Of a DNA stretch of 48,029 nucleotides, positions 1 to 12,400 are shown in pieces; position 1 is the stretch's first letter, and the number at the start of each line of letters is the position of its first letter. This stretch comes from Branchiostoma floridae (lineage: Eukaryota; Chordata; Leptocardii; Amphioxiformes; Branchiostomatidae). The DNA lies in contig NC_049980.1 in assembly GCF_000003815.2 (NCBI RefSeq), forward strand, positions 3,416,782 to 3,464,810, in the 5' to 3' direction. The position numbers were made by a program, and so were the translations under genes. Below the pieces are notes generated by a model. That model saw only the letters and a program-made list of their open reading frames with translations, did no database searches and was not told where the DNA came from.

Positions 1-134
1 CTGAAAGCCCACGTGCAGAGCGCGCATGCCGAGCAGTTCTTCAAGTGCCCCATCTGTCCCATGGCGTTCAAGGCCATCCCCAACATTAGGGTCCACATAC
101 TGAACACACACGGAAACCAGGTGGCCGGATACAG
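1..134 (+). CDS. C2H2 zinc-finger protein, 3' part of an exon (partial)
   Basis: Frame 1 is open from the window edge. It encodes the end of one zinc finger (H-x4-H in the first 9 residues), a short linker, and one complete finger, C-x2-C-x12-H-x4-H, at residues 16-37 (CPIC ... H ... H). The protein is probably a poly-zinc-finger DNA-binding protein, but too little is present to name it. The exon could end at a donor after base 134 (ACAG|GTCTAG); otherwise the frame runs on to a TGA at 157-159 through a low-complexity Phe-rich stretch that does not look coding. The 5' end lies outside the window. The family is clear; the exact 3' border is not. Confidence 0.72.
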
Positions 135-159
135 GTCTAGTTTTTTCTTTTATACTTGA

Positions 160-3100
160 CACGGTCTTTACTCAAACTGCTATTATCTCACCATATACCC
201 TCGGGCCGGGGCATTAACCCTTTATTATACAATAAAGGCCATCATCATCATGTGATTACAGTTCCCACATACGAGTAAATTTGCACACATCCTACTTTAC
301 TTCAGCAGGGCTCGAAATACCACCTGCATACATTGTATGCAGGTTAGTGCAGGTAAAATTGGAGCTGTGCAGGTATTTCTGGTGTCTACCTGCACCTAAC
401 CTGCACTGGTCCATGTACTGGGTTTTATACAATGTGTCCTATGATGTAGGTGTATATGGATTGTTATCAGCTGCATTGACTGTTACCACCTATAAAGTAT
501 AAAAGAAAAAACTAGCAATGGTTCATGAACAATTTTAGTATCAGGGCTCCAGACTAACTTTTTGGCCTAGGAGCACTGTGCTCCTAACTCTAAAAACTTA
601 GGAGCACCAGCAAAAATTTAGGAGCACCACTGTAACAATTGGTAGTAAAAGCAAAAAATCTAAGAATCATTGTTGATCACCTGGAATAGCATATTTTAAT
701 ACAGTAATATGAAAGAAAAAACAATCTTGCTTTAAATACGGTGAATGTGGTAAATACATTGATGTGGTGGTTCTTGGGGATAGGAGGACAAAAGTTTTTT
801 TGCTACGGCTGGCTGCTTTATTCAGACTCGACTCTTGTACCTCCAGCCTTGTCAGGCATGACTGTTGATGAACAAGTTTTTAATGTCCAAAAAATGAAGT
901 AATCAAACTTGCAACATAAGGATTATCAAAATGTATTCAATACTGAAACCAAGTTACACAGACAAAAAAGTAATTATGCCTTCTTATTGTAAGAACAATG
1001 AAAAATAACTGATTAATCCCAAATTACCATTTAAATTGAAAAAAAAACCCACAAATAAGTATAAAAGTACAAGTGTCTGACAAAATGGGTGAAATTGAAC
1101 TGAAAATGGAAATAGTGCAGGCCGCTCTCCAACACCAAGATCGTATCTCAAGAATGTTTTTTTTCCACCCTACCATTTTTTTTATAAAGGCCTACTTGTT
1201 CACTGTCTCAGGGGCTGCAACATTGTTGTCTAAAAAGTCATGTTACAAAAGTTTTGTTACTGCCTACTGGACCTCCACTTATCATGCTGTCATAGCATAT
1301 CATACCATACCATACTATATCAAGGAGGTTATTTCCTATACATGAAATCTCCTTGGCCAAACCAAGGCTCTTTCTTCAACCTCCTTGGCCAAACCAATAT
1401 ATATATATATCATGTATACTCTCAAATCTCCCTATCTGTTTGGACAAACTCACAAAGGGAATACAGTAAATAAAGGTCCAGTGGAAAAACATTTTTTAAA
1501 CCTCCTTGGTTCATGTAATTGAAGACAGTACAGACACATGGCAGACCTTAATGAGGTGTGACAACCCCTGCTGACCATCCCTGTCAGGGGAAGAAACTGA
1601 TACCTGGCAGGGACAGCCTTTCCCTGCAAAGATTCTACTTGGCTGGATGATAAATGATGATTAATTGTAAGAGGTTGCACTGTGCCACTGTGGTTACAGA
1701 TCTGGTCGCACCAGGGGAATTCTACTCGCATATGCGACTAACTTGGTCGCAGTCAGGAGCCCTGTATGCTCCATACTGCCTAAATTCAGAGTGGTGCAGG
1801 TAAAATTTGTCTGGTGCAGGTAATTTTCAATGTTACCTGCACCAGTGCAGGTATGCAGAAAAAAGGATTTCGAGTCCTGTTCAGTCATAATATATCACAA
1901 ACTGTATTATAACTTCCTAGCCTTCTAACTCCCCTGGTATGTTACTATCGGTCTATTTGGCCAATTTCTACACATCTTCAGCAACCTGTGGAGCCTGTAT
2001 TGTACAAATGTATGTGTCTCGTACTTTCTACAGTATAATTCATTGAAGTTAACTACAGTGTACAATATGCTTTATACCATTTGAAGGTAACGGTCCTCTA
2101 ACACAACCACAAATAACTTAGTAAACATTTTGTATATGGTTATGAAGCAACTGACAGTATATGGCTATACACATGTACATACAGATTACGTGTACATCAT
2201 TTTCAAAAGTAAAAGAGAACCTCAAAACGATTGGCATTCAAGGCGGCAAAAGTACTGGCAAATGACCAAAGAGAGTGAATAAATCTGGACAATAGCCAAC
2301 AGTTGTGTTGAAACTGAATGCTACTGGAATTTCAAAACAGCTGCATTGGCCTGATTGAGGGATCTCTGCAAACTTTGCGAGTATGGTTACGTGTGGACCA
2401 TTATGAAGGTTCCCTGGGGGCTAGTTTTTTTATATGTACTTTGTAAATTGGCTGTAATTGTAATCATCCAACAGCGAGATTATTGAACAATACATTGGGG
2501 AAATAAGAGAATAATTGACGTTGACTTAAATTTTCAAATTGATGGAAAATTTGAGCTGGTTGTTCAATCCTTTCTTGGGAAAATCTATGATATCAAATAA
2601 TAAGCTAAAATAAAGTGGTAAAACCTCTTGAGTAAAACAATAAATTATAATTAAGGATAAAAATAAACGTTCATGGAGCAGAAAAAAACATGGTGTTTTA
2701 ACTTCTCAACTTTCCTATACAAAGATATAACTATCTCTTTGGCCACCTTAAAAGTTTCGTGCCTCAACTGTTATTTAGGGGGTCCTGGAGACGACCCTAC
2801 AGTCAACCAAAGTAACGAACAATGTTTGAATCTCAAGAGTACACTTTCAAAGCTCCTGCCTTGCTCTGTTTTGTAAACTGTCCTGTCTTAACTGGCATAA
2901 ATGCCATTAATTAATATTGCTTCATTTGTAAAAAATGGTACTGGTAGTGTTCAACATTCTCTCTACAAACGTGTGAATTGCATGCCTACCTACGAGGTCC
3001 TTTTACCATTTATCTGTGCAGTAACCTTGAATCAGGTATGCACTCTGACTTTGACAACAACTTGCAGCACCTTATCAATATTGAAAAGCTTTAAAAATGT

Positions 3101-3381
3101 GTACGTTAATCAAGAAAATATGTTGTGTAGATATTTTTTTTGTCTTACTGCACACATTGTACATTATATAATACAAGTAGGCGTTGAAATACTTTTTCTG
3201 AACATTGCAACTGCTTTAACACTAGGTGACCTGACATTTTGTAAAAAAAAAATGTAGGATAGAGCTATAGAAATGTACTAGTGATTCTAATCTATTGACT
3301 GCTATTTTACTGGGATCCAACCAATACAACACATATTATCAATAAATCTTGTGTTGACCACAATCTGTTTGACAAAGGTGA
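160..3381. other. Intergenic, repeat-rich, no gene recognised
   Basis: No open frame here has domain features, and none joins to neighbours through plausible splice sites. The stretch holds copies of a dispersed family with the signature 'ggtgcaggtaaaattt' and 'tttcgag(t/c)cctg'. One copy is near 305-420 and an inverted one near 1765-1885; a relative recurs near 8010-8130. A second family, marked by repeated 'taggagcacc', lies near 540-630. A 17-bp direct repeat (CTCCTTGGCCAAACCAA) occurs twice between 1345 and 1400. An (AT)n run lies near 1397-1412. These look like old mobile-element debris. Confidence 0.5.
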
Positions 3382-3617
3382 CTGGGCCAGGCCCTTTATT
3401 TCACTGTTTGCATATTTAACTTCTCTACATTTTGGATTAACGTTAGAAGTGCTACCTTGTCCAATGAGAATTAATTTAGCCTCTCTCTAAATCATAATGC
3501 TGGGCCAGGCCCTTTATTTCACTGTTTGCATATGTAACTTCTCTACATTTTGGATTAACATTAGAAGTGCTACCTTGTCCAAGGAGAATTAATTTAGCCT
3601 CTCTCTAAATCATAATG
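3382..3617. repeat. Two-copy 118-bp tandem duplication
   Basis: The block 3382-3499, beginning CTGGGCCAGGCCC, is repeated almost exactly at 3500-3617, with a few substitutions and no length change. The two copies are contiguous. Nothing in the unit looks coding. High similarity suggests a recent local duplication. Confidence 0.9.
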
Positions 3618-4682
3618 CCTTGCCCAACTTTTTTTTACAAACAGACCAGACAAACCAGAAGCCCTCATGGTGATCACATGACCTCCTGGAGCATGCAGCA
3701 CCTACCACAAACCGCCCCGCCATTTTGTCTGACCTCTGTCTGACCCCTGAGGGTCCTTTCTACAAATTTACTGCCAAAACAAGTCCTCTTTTTCCCCTCT
3801 AGGAGATTAAAAATGACACCTAGGGTAAACAAAACATTAAGATACTGAAGTGATGTGGTGAGACTGAGAGAGAGGGGATGGTTTAGACGGAGGTAATTAT
3901 GCGAGAGACAGAAAGACCACACGTGGGTCACATGATCTTCAGCTCTGACGCACAGCAAACAGGGGAAGCCATTTTGTCTGACCCAAACCCCTAAGAAGGG
4001 CCCCAATCTGGCTATGGGAAGGAAACAAGATGTGAATACTGGTTAAAAAGGCGAATCAAGTACACAAATATGAAATCTACGAATTATGATATTAATGCAG
4101 GTATGAAACATTAACAGCTGCATACCTTTCACCTTATTCTTAAAATGAACAGACAACGTGGTCTTCTGGTAGCTGCTTTACAGGTTGGCTAAACCAAGGA
4201 CATTTTATAGAAGTCCTTGGTTTGAGTTGATAAATTGCAAGCGGGCTAAAACTAGCCAAGATGAGCCACTAGTATTATACCCACACACAAATTGATTTTT
4301 TTCCCAATGACCGAATGGGGTACCGCAATGAGGAACTACATATCTTAACAGGACTGACTGAATAAATGCACATGGTAAAAAAGGCAAACACAATTTATAT
4401 GTGCTGGTATGGGGTAAGATCAACATTTGAAAGAATATTGATATCTGTGGTATGAAAGTGAAGTAATTTATCCTAAGGTCACAAAGGTGATAATTTTTCT
4501 CTTTTACAAGCCAAACCAGTCCGCAATGACATTTCAGTGAGAGAAAGCTTTATAATTATAATTTATATCTCATTGAAATGTTTTAGGTATCAAATTGTGA
4601 CTGGCTATGCAGATGTTGTCCAGGTGTCACTTGAATTGAAATAAATGGAGAATGGAATTCTCTGTGCATGTCTACATGATGC
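3618..4682. other. Intergenic, no gene recognised
   Basis: No supported coding exon. Two short related patches containing 'ccattttgtctgacc' occur near 3719 and 3970. Partly inverted 'cca aaccaagga' and 'tccttggttt' motifs lie near 4190-4220. The open frames are short and show no family features. Confidence 0.4.
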
Positions 4683-4830
4683 GCCCAAGCCTAGCCTGGT
4701 ATCCAGCTGTAATATAGCTCTCGAGTCTCTTCTTCTCAAATCAACCGGGGCCAGACGTACTAGTAATTGCAAAGAGGAGAGAAGAGACTCGGGAGCTATA
4801 TTACGGCTGGATACCAGGCTAGCCCAAGCC
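4683..4830. mobile_element. hAT-like MITE, family TAGCCTGGTATCCAGC, copy 1
   Basis: Terminal inverted repeats TAGCCTGGTATCCAGC at 4692 and its reverse complement ending at 4821 enclose a 130-bp element whose arms also match each other internally (an 'AGTCTCTTCT' motif and its complement). The 9 bp GCCCAAGCC is found directly on both sides (4683-4691 and 4822-4830) as a target-site duplication. A duplication of 8-9 bp with short TIRs and no coding capacity fits a non-autonomous hAT- or Mutator-type element. Other copies are at 6708-6878 and 13805-14120. Confidence 0.85.
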
Positions 4831-4971
4831 AACATGGAAGCTTTCTTTAACGTATGTATTAAAATTAATCAAAAAGACTTGAAAGACTTTTGCTCTCTGA
4901 TGTGGCCTGAAAAGTTATGTGAGTAGCTGCAAACACATGAACTTTGCGCCCTTGCTGTCTTGAATAATAAG

Positions 4972-5041
4972 TCACTCACTCACTCACTCATTCACTCACT
5001 CACTCACTCACTCACTCACTCACTCACTCACTCACTCACTC
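4972..5041. repeat. (ACTC)n microsatellite
   Basis: About 17 tandem copies of the tetranucleotide CACT/ACTC with one ATTC interruption near 4988. No gene overlaps. Confidence 0.95.
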
Positions 5042-5281
5042 TCCAGTCAAACCTGTGAATTCAAAGACATATTTGTCCCAAGGGTTGAAAATAATCTTTC
5101 ATAATTTTTCATTCAAGAGCCCCTAGTCAATGTGGAAGATGATATAAAATCTATATGACATCTAAAGTCAGATTTTGATAAATAAAGAATATTGTTGCAA
5201 AGACGTCGTATTTTTTCAAAACAACATAACATGTCTTAGGAACTGGAAGTTCATTGATTACTTGCAAACAATTTGTCAGCA

Positions 5282-5437
5282 TACTGTAAATGTATTTAAG
5301 TTCACGGGGATTTAATTTTGCGGTAACACCATACACTGCAGACTAATACCATAATAGAAAAATGTTCGCGGTGGATTTATGGTCACCGCGAAAACCGCAA
5401 ACATTAATCCACCGCGAACATTTCTGCATTTACAGTA
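5282..5437. mobile_element. MITE, family TACTGTAAATGCAG, copy 1
   Basis: The 156-bp element starts TACTGTAAATG and ends TGCATTTACAGTA. Its interior alternates 'accgcgaa' and 'ttcgcggt' motifs, giving a long imperfect palindrome. Further copies lie at 15959-16151 and 16677-16897. The termini begin and end with TA, consistent with a TA-target element. No coding capacity. Confidence 0.75.
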
Positions 5438-6419
5438 TATCAAAGTTTTACATCAGAATTTTCAGATGAAAATAGCACAGAGACAGTATGGAAGAGCCCC
5501 TGCCACTTGAATTAGGAATCCCCTGATTGTCAAGGTTGAGTTTATCACTAACCTACATGTAGGGCCCATCCCAGCATGTCCATATTTAATTAGATATTTT
5601 GTTAAAAATCATCATCATCATGGCTCTTTCCTCATAGTCGAGGATGTGAAGAAAAAAATGATACAGCGTTTATGACTAACGGACAGCACAGACAGGTTGT
5701 CAGTCTGTTACAACGCAGCAGTCGATCGTTCTGTGAAAACAAATTGAGCTGGTTAGTCTGTCTGTGGGTTGGACGGTTAAATCTTGGCTGTCGTGACCAC
5801 AGCAAATGCCATCAGACATCTGCGATGAGCCAAGCGTGCTCATTATTTCCACTGCAAGCTGCACCGACGACGGAGAACGACCCGCTGTCTGAAATCTCGC
5901 ATCTCAAATCGTCAGAAACCTGTGAGAAGGAAAGACCTGTTCACCTTCCTGACTGAAGAAGCTAGTCCAGTCAGGTGCACTCAGGCTGTGGAGGCATCAT
6001 GGGGGAACCATATTTTCATGGCTGCCACCACAGGGGCATGCATAAATTAACATCATCACATGTCACAGGAATGGGTGTCATTTCCCCTCCATTCCTGTCA
6101 TATTTCTGTGCCTATGGTACAAGTACTTACCGTAAGATGTGTTGGAGAAGACTTGAGTCGTGATTTAGATAATTATGGAGCCCATTTTGGGGGTAAGAAT
6201 GTGTGGAGGTCCCGCCAGTTGCAGACAGCAGCCGCCGGTCACGTGATGCCCACTCCGCAAGGTTCCCTCCTTCCCAGAAGCCACCTCGTCACGCGGAAGA
6301 AGATTGGCAGCAAAATCAAACGACAGGTAGTCTGCACACGTCGGACTGGGTTTTTAGGTCAGACTTACTAAATTTTTCCTCAGAAACCACAACTCGTGAG
6401 AGAAAAAACTGTCGGAAAC
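5438..6419. promoter_or_regulatory. Upstream region of the JmjC gene
   Basis: Non-coding by inspection: the frames here lack domain features and are not joined by plausible splice sites. GC content rises from about 5660 towards the start codon, as expected near a promoter, but no TATA box or clear initiator was identified. The 5' untranslated leader of the JmjC gene probably lies within the last few hundred bases. A short exact TCACATG repeat near 6055 was the only motif noticed. Confidence 0.35.
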
Positions 6420-9400
6420 ATGGAAGGAAGCTATTGGAGACTTGTTCTGGTTGTTTGCGTCGGGCTAGCGCTGGTACCGAGCCGTTCCGGCGAGTCCGTC
6501 GGTGGAGGAAGCAGCGTCACTCCGCATGGCCACTTACAGCCTATCGGCAACCAAGTGCCTCCGGTCGGGATGGTGGAAGTCTTGCAAGACGTTCCTCACC
6601 CGAGAGACTTCTACCACAAGTACGTGAAGCCCGGGAAGCCCGTGGTCTTCAAGGATGCCGCGAAGGAGACGGCCGCCTTCAAGCTGTGGACAGACGAGTA
6701 CCTCAGGTAGCCTGGTATCCAGCCGTAATTATAGCTCCCGAGTCTCTTCTCTCCTCTTCGCAAATTAGCCTGGTATCCAGCCGTAATTATAGCTCCCGAG
6801 TCTCTTCTCTCCTCTTCGCAAATTACCAGAGAGGAAAGAAGAGACTCGGAAGCTATATTACGGCTGGATACCAGGCTAACCTCAGGTGATATTAAAGGGG
6901 GAGGGGGGCATTATTGTTATGCCAATTTATGGTAGACATAAATCGCTGCAAACTGGATAATACTTGAACATAGGGTAAAGTATGCCCTCAGTTATCAGAT
7001 CTGTTTCCACAGACCCTTGGCTACTTGGCCAAAATGCCCCCAAGAAATTTGTAGTCCCCTATCCCATTATAATTTACCACATAATTTTTGATAATAATAT
7101 CGGGTGTAATATAATTTCCCAAAGTTACACCAACATATATGTTATTTCCTCACTTCACTTGGAGGTGTGGTGTTTGAGGAGAGTCAAACCTCGAGCACGT
7201 CAAACAACCCACCACAACCCTGGGAAAACCAAACTCCTAAGAGCCAGCACACAAAGGGTTACCGATCCCTGCCATGCGCACATCCCCCCCCCCCCCTACA
7301 ACAAGCACTCGCCCGATGATCCAACCGATAGTGGAGCCCAGACGTGCGGATGGGTGTTGCAGGGGCGCGTGTGTGGCTTCCACATTGGTAACGCTTTGCG
7401 TGCCGGTTCTTAGGAGTTTTGTTTTCACAGGGTACGACAATAAACAAAACAGAACAGGGGTGCTTCCCAGTGTGAGTGGATCAAATAATAAATATGTCTG
7501 GACTGGATATGAAGTTTTTACTATTCAGTACAGACCTGGTGTTATGCCATGAGGTGGTTTAATGGGTATGCAAACAAACAAGTCCTCTCTGAGTTAGACT
7601 GACTACTTCTGGCTTAATAATACTAGCAAGTAACGTTTGGTCTATCATGGGTTCAAAACATGCGCGACATCATTGGGAGCAGTAACTTATAGATACCTGA
7701 ACAGAGAAGATTTATTTAATGGCATCTACTAGTAGGTTATTCTAACGTTACATCATACATGTACCTGAATATGCAAATGTCAGGTTTTTGGACATGTGAC
7801 CATTTATACTTGTTATGTAATTACAGTAATTTACCAGAAAATTGATGCATGTGGTGCAAATTATAGGGTGCCAGAATTGATATATAGCATCTGTGTATTG
7901 GTTAAATATTATTTCATAGAAATAGCCAGCTAGAAAAGGAAAAGATAAATGTTAATAGTTGTGGGTGTAAGCCTTTTCTAATGTCAGGTACATGTATTAG
8001 AGGACAAAAGTAACTTGCACTAGTACTGGTGCAAGTCTGGTCTTAACTTACTTGCAAAACACCAATTTTACTTGCTTTACTTTAATGACACAAACTTGCA
8101 TATGCATGTGGTATTTCGAGCCCTGTAATAATATGTTCATTTTCCAATTGGTCCAACATCCGGTCAAGTTCAACTAATTTTTTTCAGGTCTGTTTTTTCT
8201 GGACCAGTCCAATAAGAAAAAGCGGTTTTGTACCAGTGCACCGTACTGGTACCCAGCCCTACTAACCAGTGTTTTATGTACATGTGATTTTTCAGTGCAC
8301 AATATGGGGACTTGGAAGTAGAGGTTGAAGAGGGGAAGAAGGAGAACCGGACCTGGCCTGCCTACTCGATGCCCTTCCGAGAGTTCCTCAGCACCTACAA
8401 GAGCAAGGACATCTACCTGGTAGAGAGCATCGAACCTGAACTAAGAGGTACCACTCAAGTTCAACAATAACATAATGTAGAACCTCTTAGTAATTCAAAG
8501 TATAAGTATTATAAATGGTCAGGTTATGACCGTTTTTAGAATACAGTAGAAGCTAGTTAATTGCACAACGAATAACTGCAAACTTCTGTCAATTGCACTA
8601 CACATTTCATGTATAGAATTTCTATTATTTGTTTATTTCCCATCCTTGCTTCTTACTTCTTACTGTGGAAAAAGACATTTAAAGTGCAATGCATATGTGG
8701 CAGAGCCGCAGAAACTTTCTGAAACATTTCCTTTGCTTCTTGATGTCTCCTTCACTAAAAATGATGTACACAATAACACATTAAAAAAATGCTGCAATGA
8801 TGACGCGCAAGTGTGCACTTCACTTGACTTGGTATCACCTTGCTGTACCACACCCAGGTGTGGGAAACAGGTGTTGACCAAGGCATGAAAAGTAATCTTC
8901 TCACTGAGCAGCAGCACCTATAAAATTCATCCTCTTAACCTATTAATCAATCTATTTCAATTTCTTTAAGATAAAGTGGTTATTACTGCATATACATATC
9001 AGGATATTACAAAGTTTTAGCCAGGCATGCGTCAAGGCATCATTTGGATGTACTTCTCTTTAAATAACAAGAAATTGGAAATGCTAGATGCTCTTACACT
9101 GGGGAGTAGATCCTTTGAAATTCTGATTGACCAGGGATGCCACTAAGTTATCTGTGGTCACAGTTTTTTACTGTGACCTCTAGATGTCAGTAATTTTGCC
9201 CCTCAGGATACTAAGTACTTTAGAATGTGAAATTATAACTTAACATTCCCTTAAACTGTGCATCATGGAAGTTGGATGCCCTGAACCCTCCTACAATAGT
9301 CATGCCTATATCGCTTACCACAACTCACCAAGAAGTTTGGACCCCAAAATCCTGGCTAAAAGCCTGACATACATTGCATATGCATGTTCACCCAGCTGTT

Positions 9401-12400
9401 CATGAAGGAAAATTTTCTCTAGCTTTTTTCCCAACAGTCTACCCATTAGTGCTGATGCAGGATTTAGAAGCAATGGGCCAGGCTTGAGACAACAATGCTA
9501 AACATGACTCTTTATTTTTACGTAGGTGAGATTATGCTATTGAGGAACCTACTATGTGGGGGCTTCCAACAGAATCTAATGGATGCTGTATTGTGGTTCA
9601 GCAGTGGTGGAACCAAGTCGGTTCTACACAACGACGGTGCTGACAACTTAAACTGTCTCCTCGAAGGATCCAAAGAGTTGTATATGGTTGATAGAGTAAG
9701 GAAAATCGAACCTCTGCTTTGCATTGGACTGCCAGAGGCCATAATATTGCGGTTCCCTTTGCATGCTGGGAAAACTGGAGAACTCTGGGCAATGCAGGGA
9801 GCAAGTCGAATAATTTTTTATTGCCTTTTCTTAATACTAAATTTCATGAATATTCTGTGTATTAGTTCATGGAAAAAACATGTTAAAAACATTACCCCAT
9901 GGCCTACAAAAATATCTAGGTGTACTGGTACATCCACAGTCAAAAATAAGGTGTGCAGCTCCAATTTTTGGGTGCAGACAGTCGCACATGCATCCAATAT
10001 TTTGAGCACTGTTAATGTATTTGCACTTGCCCCCAGTGTTACCCTTGGTTCTGTTATCTGAATATGGCCTAGATAAATAAAAATTGCATGTATCATGTTA
10101 TAGTAAATGCATGTGTTTTCCCTAGGCGAGTTTATGTTGTTGAAGAATCTCCTGTGTGGTGGTTTCCTGGACTATCTGCAAGACGCTGTAATGTGGTTCA
10201 GCAGCGGCGGCACCAAGTCGGTTCTGCATTTTGACGCCGTTGACAACATAAACTGCCTCTTCGAGGGGTCCAAGGAGTTGTTCATGGTTGATAGAGTGAG
10301 GAAACATCTAGAGCATCTTCCTTGCTTCGAAATTTTGTTTTGGGTCTTAAGGTTGACATGCAACTGTTGTCTATGCAAAGTGCTGTGATTTTTCCAGTCA
10401 AGTTTCTTAGATAGATTTTCTTGTTTGGGAAAACTCAAAGGCAACACCGATCTTATGTGTCTGCCCTTGGATGTAAAAAAAAAAGAAAGTCCAAAGTTGA
10501 AGACCAACATGAAAATTAAGTGGGGTTGGACGAGTCCACTAACCCAATTGTCCTGGGCAAGTCAAAATGCCAATCAATCAAGTGCATGACCTATGCCACT
10601 TGCCCAATCTCTCCGTTGAGTGAGATTTTGATATGCTTTCTACTTTTTACAGTCATGGCACCAAACATTGGTCAACACAGAAAAATAAGAGCCAATAACA
10701 GAAAGTCCATCGATGGAAGTGAAAATACATAGAAAAATGTTACTTAAATTTTGGGCAAGTGAAAAGTTGGTTCTGGCAAAAAGATTTCTTATGTACTTAC
10801 CCAATTAGACAAGTGAATTTTAGAAAACTTGCCTAACTCTAATAAGGAAAATACTGTACCTCAGTGCATTTGAAGGTGTGAGCATTATCAAATTCCAGGT
10901 TTCATTTTGGCCCACTGTTTTTCACGATGACTTCTCACTCTCACAAGAAATGTGAAAATCGTTATTAAAGGAAACATGTAGTGTGGTCTTACATGAGATT
11001 CAGGTTTTTTTTTAAATAAGCATTCCTGTTTTTGTGTTTGCAGAAAGAATACAAGCATATTGACATAGACCACCAAGAAGGGTCCTTTAGCGGAGTTGAT
11101 GTAGAAAAAGTTGATCTTCACAAATATCCTGGTCTAAAGGATGTTCCCTGGTACAACGCTACCATGGAGGCAGGAGACTGTCTCTTCATACCCTACAAGT
11201 AAGTCTTTCATCATTTTCCTAGTTGTGTTCATATCTATTTTGCATGTTGAAAAAGTTTTATCTGATTGGCAGCAGGGTTCTCCCTAGAAATTAGATTAAC
11301 AGTGTTGTAGGAGGGTGCATAGCATCCCTTGTGAAGTTTCATGAATTTTACTTTTAGTAGAATCATACACCTACTCCTATTAATAAGTATGGTGAGTTCT
11401 GCTCATCATCATCTGTTCGTCTTTATCAAACACTAATATGATCCTCCAGCATATAACCTCCCACTTTCAGTGAGTTTACTATGTATATACTGGAGGTTCC
11501 TACAATAAATGCTTAGTATGTATACCAGGATTCAAACCTGTGATCTTGTGGTCCAGCAGTGAAGTAAGTCGCCACTTTCATGTTAAACTGGTCTCAACAA
11601 TCACTCAAGGGAGAGAGCAAGGTGGTTGCTGATGCCACTGGTGGTTGCTATAATTATAAACAGCTTGGTTGGTTGGTTGGTCGGTCGGACGATTGGTACA
11701 AGTATATGGCAATACAGTAGCTGTTTAATTGCACACCCAAGTGGCTTCTACTGTAGTATGTATAGGCTCAGTGGTATAGCAGTATGTATAAAGGCCAACT
11801 AGAAAGATAGACTCACTGACAAGAAAAGGCTATTACTTAGTGTGACTGGGGCTTGCAAAACACCTCTAAATTTGCCTGTTGGATGGTCACCAAGCTAGTG
11901 CCTACAGAATTCCTCAGTTGAAAATTCAACTACCACTGTCAATCCATTTTGGTTGCTAGGTGTGGTGTGAATGCCACTGGGGGCTGCAAAAAGCGGTTGC
12001 TGGCTGGGTAAGACGGTTGCCTAGCATGCGCAGAGGGTCCTAACTATGTGAAATTAGATAGGTCTGTTTCAACGTTACTAATGTGATTGCAGGTGGTTGC
12101 CTATGCCAAGTGGTTGACTTTGATTTCACCCTATACAGATGGTTCCACCATGTGAGATCAACAGCATCAGACCAGAAGAGGAACGTGGCGGTGAACATCT
12201 GGTTCGCTCACCTGTACAGGTTTGACGAGGAGGACTGCAGCAAGAGGGGAGACCTCCCAGACTTCGAGCCTCTCAGTAAATACAAGTTTGTGGCAACTGC
12301 AGAGCAGATAAGGTAAGGGTAGAGAAAGATTCACACACGTTGCACTTAAGTACAGCCTCTGTTGGTTTTGAGTCACAGTTTATCCCCCCTTAAAGATAGT

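Noticed and set aside
6203-6889. 228-codon plus-strand frame over JmjC exon 1
   Set aside because: It is a shadow frame, Arg/Ser-rich, and runs into the MITE; the signal-peptide frame from 6420 splices in phase to the JmjC exons.
8646-8917. Cys-containing frames on both strands in JmjC intron 2
   Set aside because: No signal peptide, cysteine pattern or splice support; both strands are open by chance.
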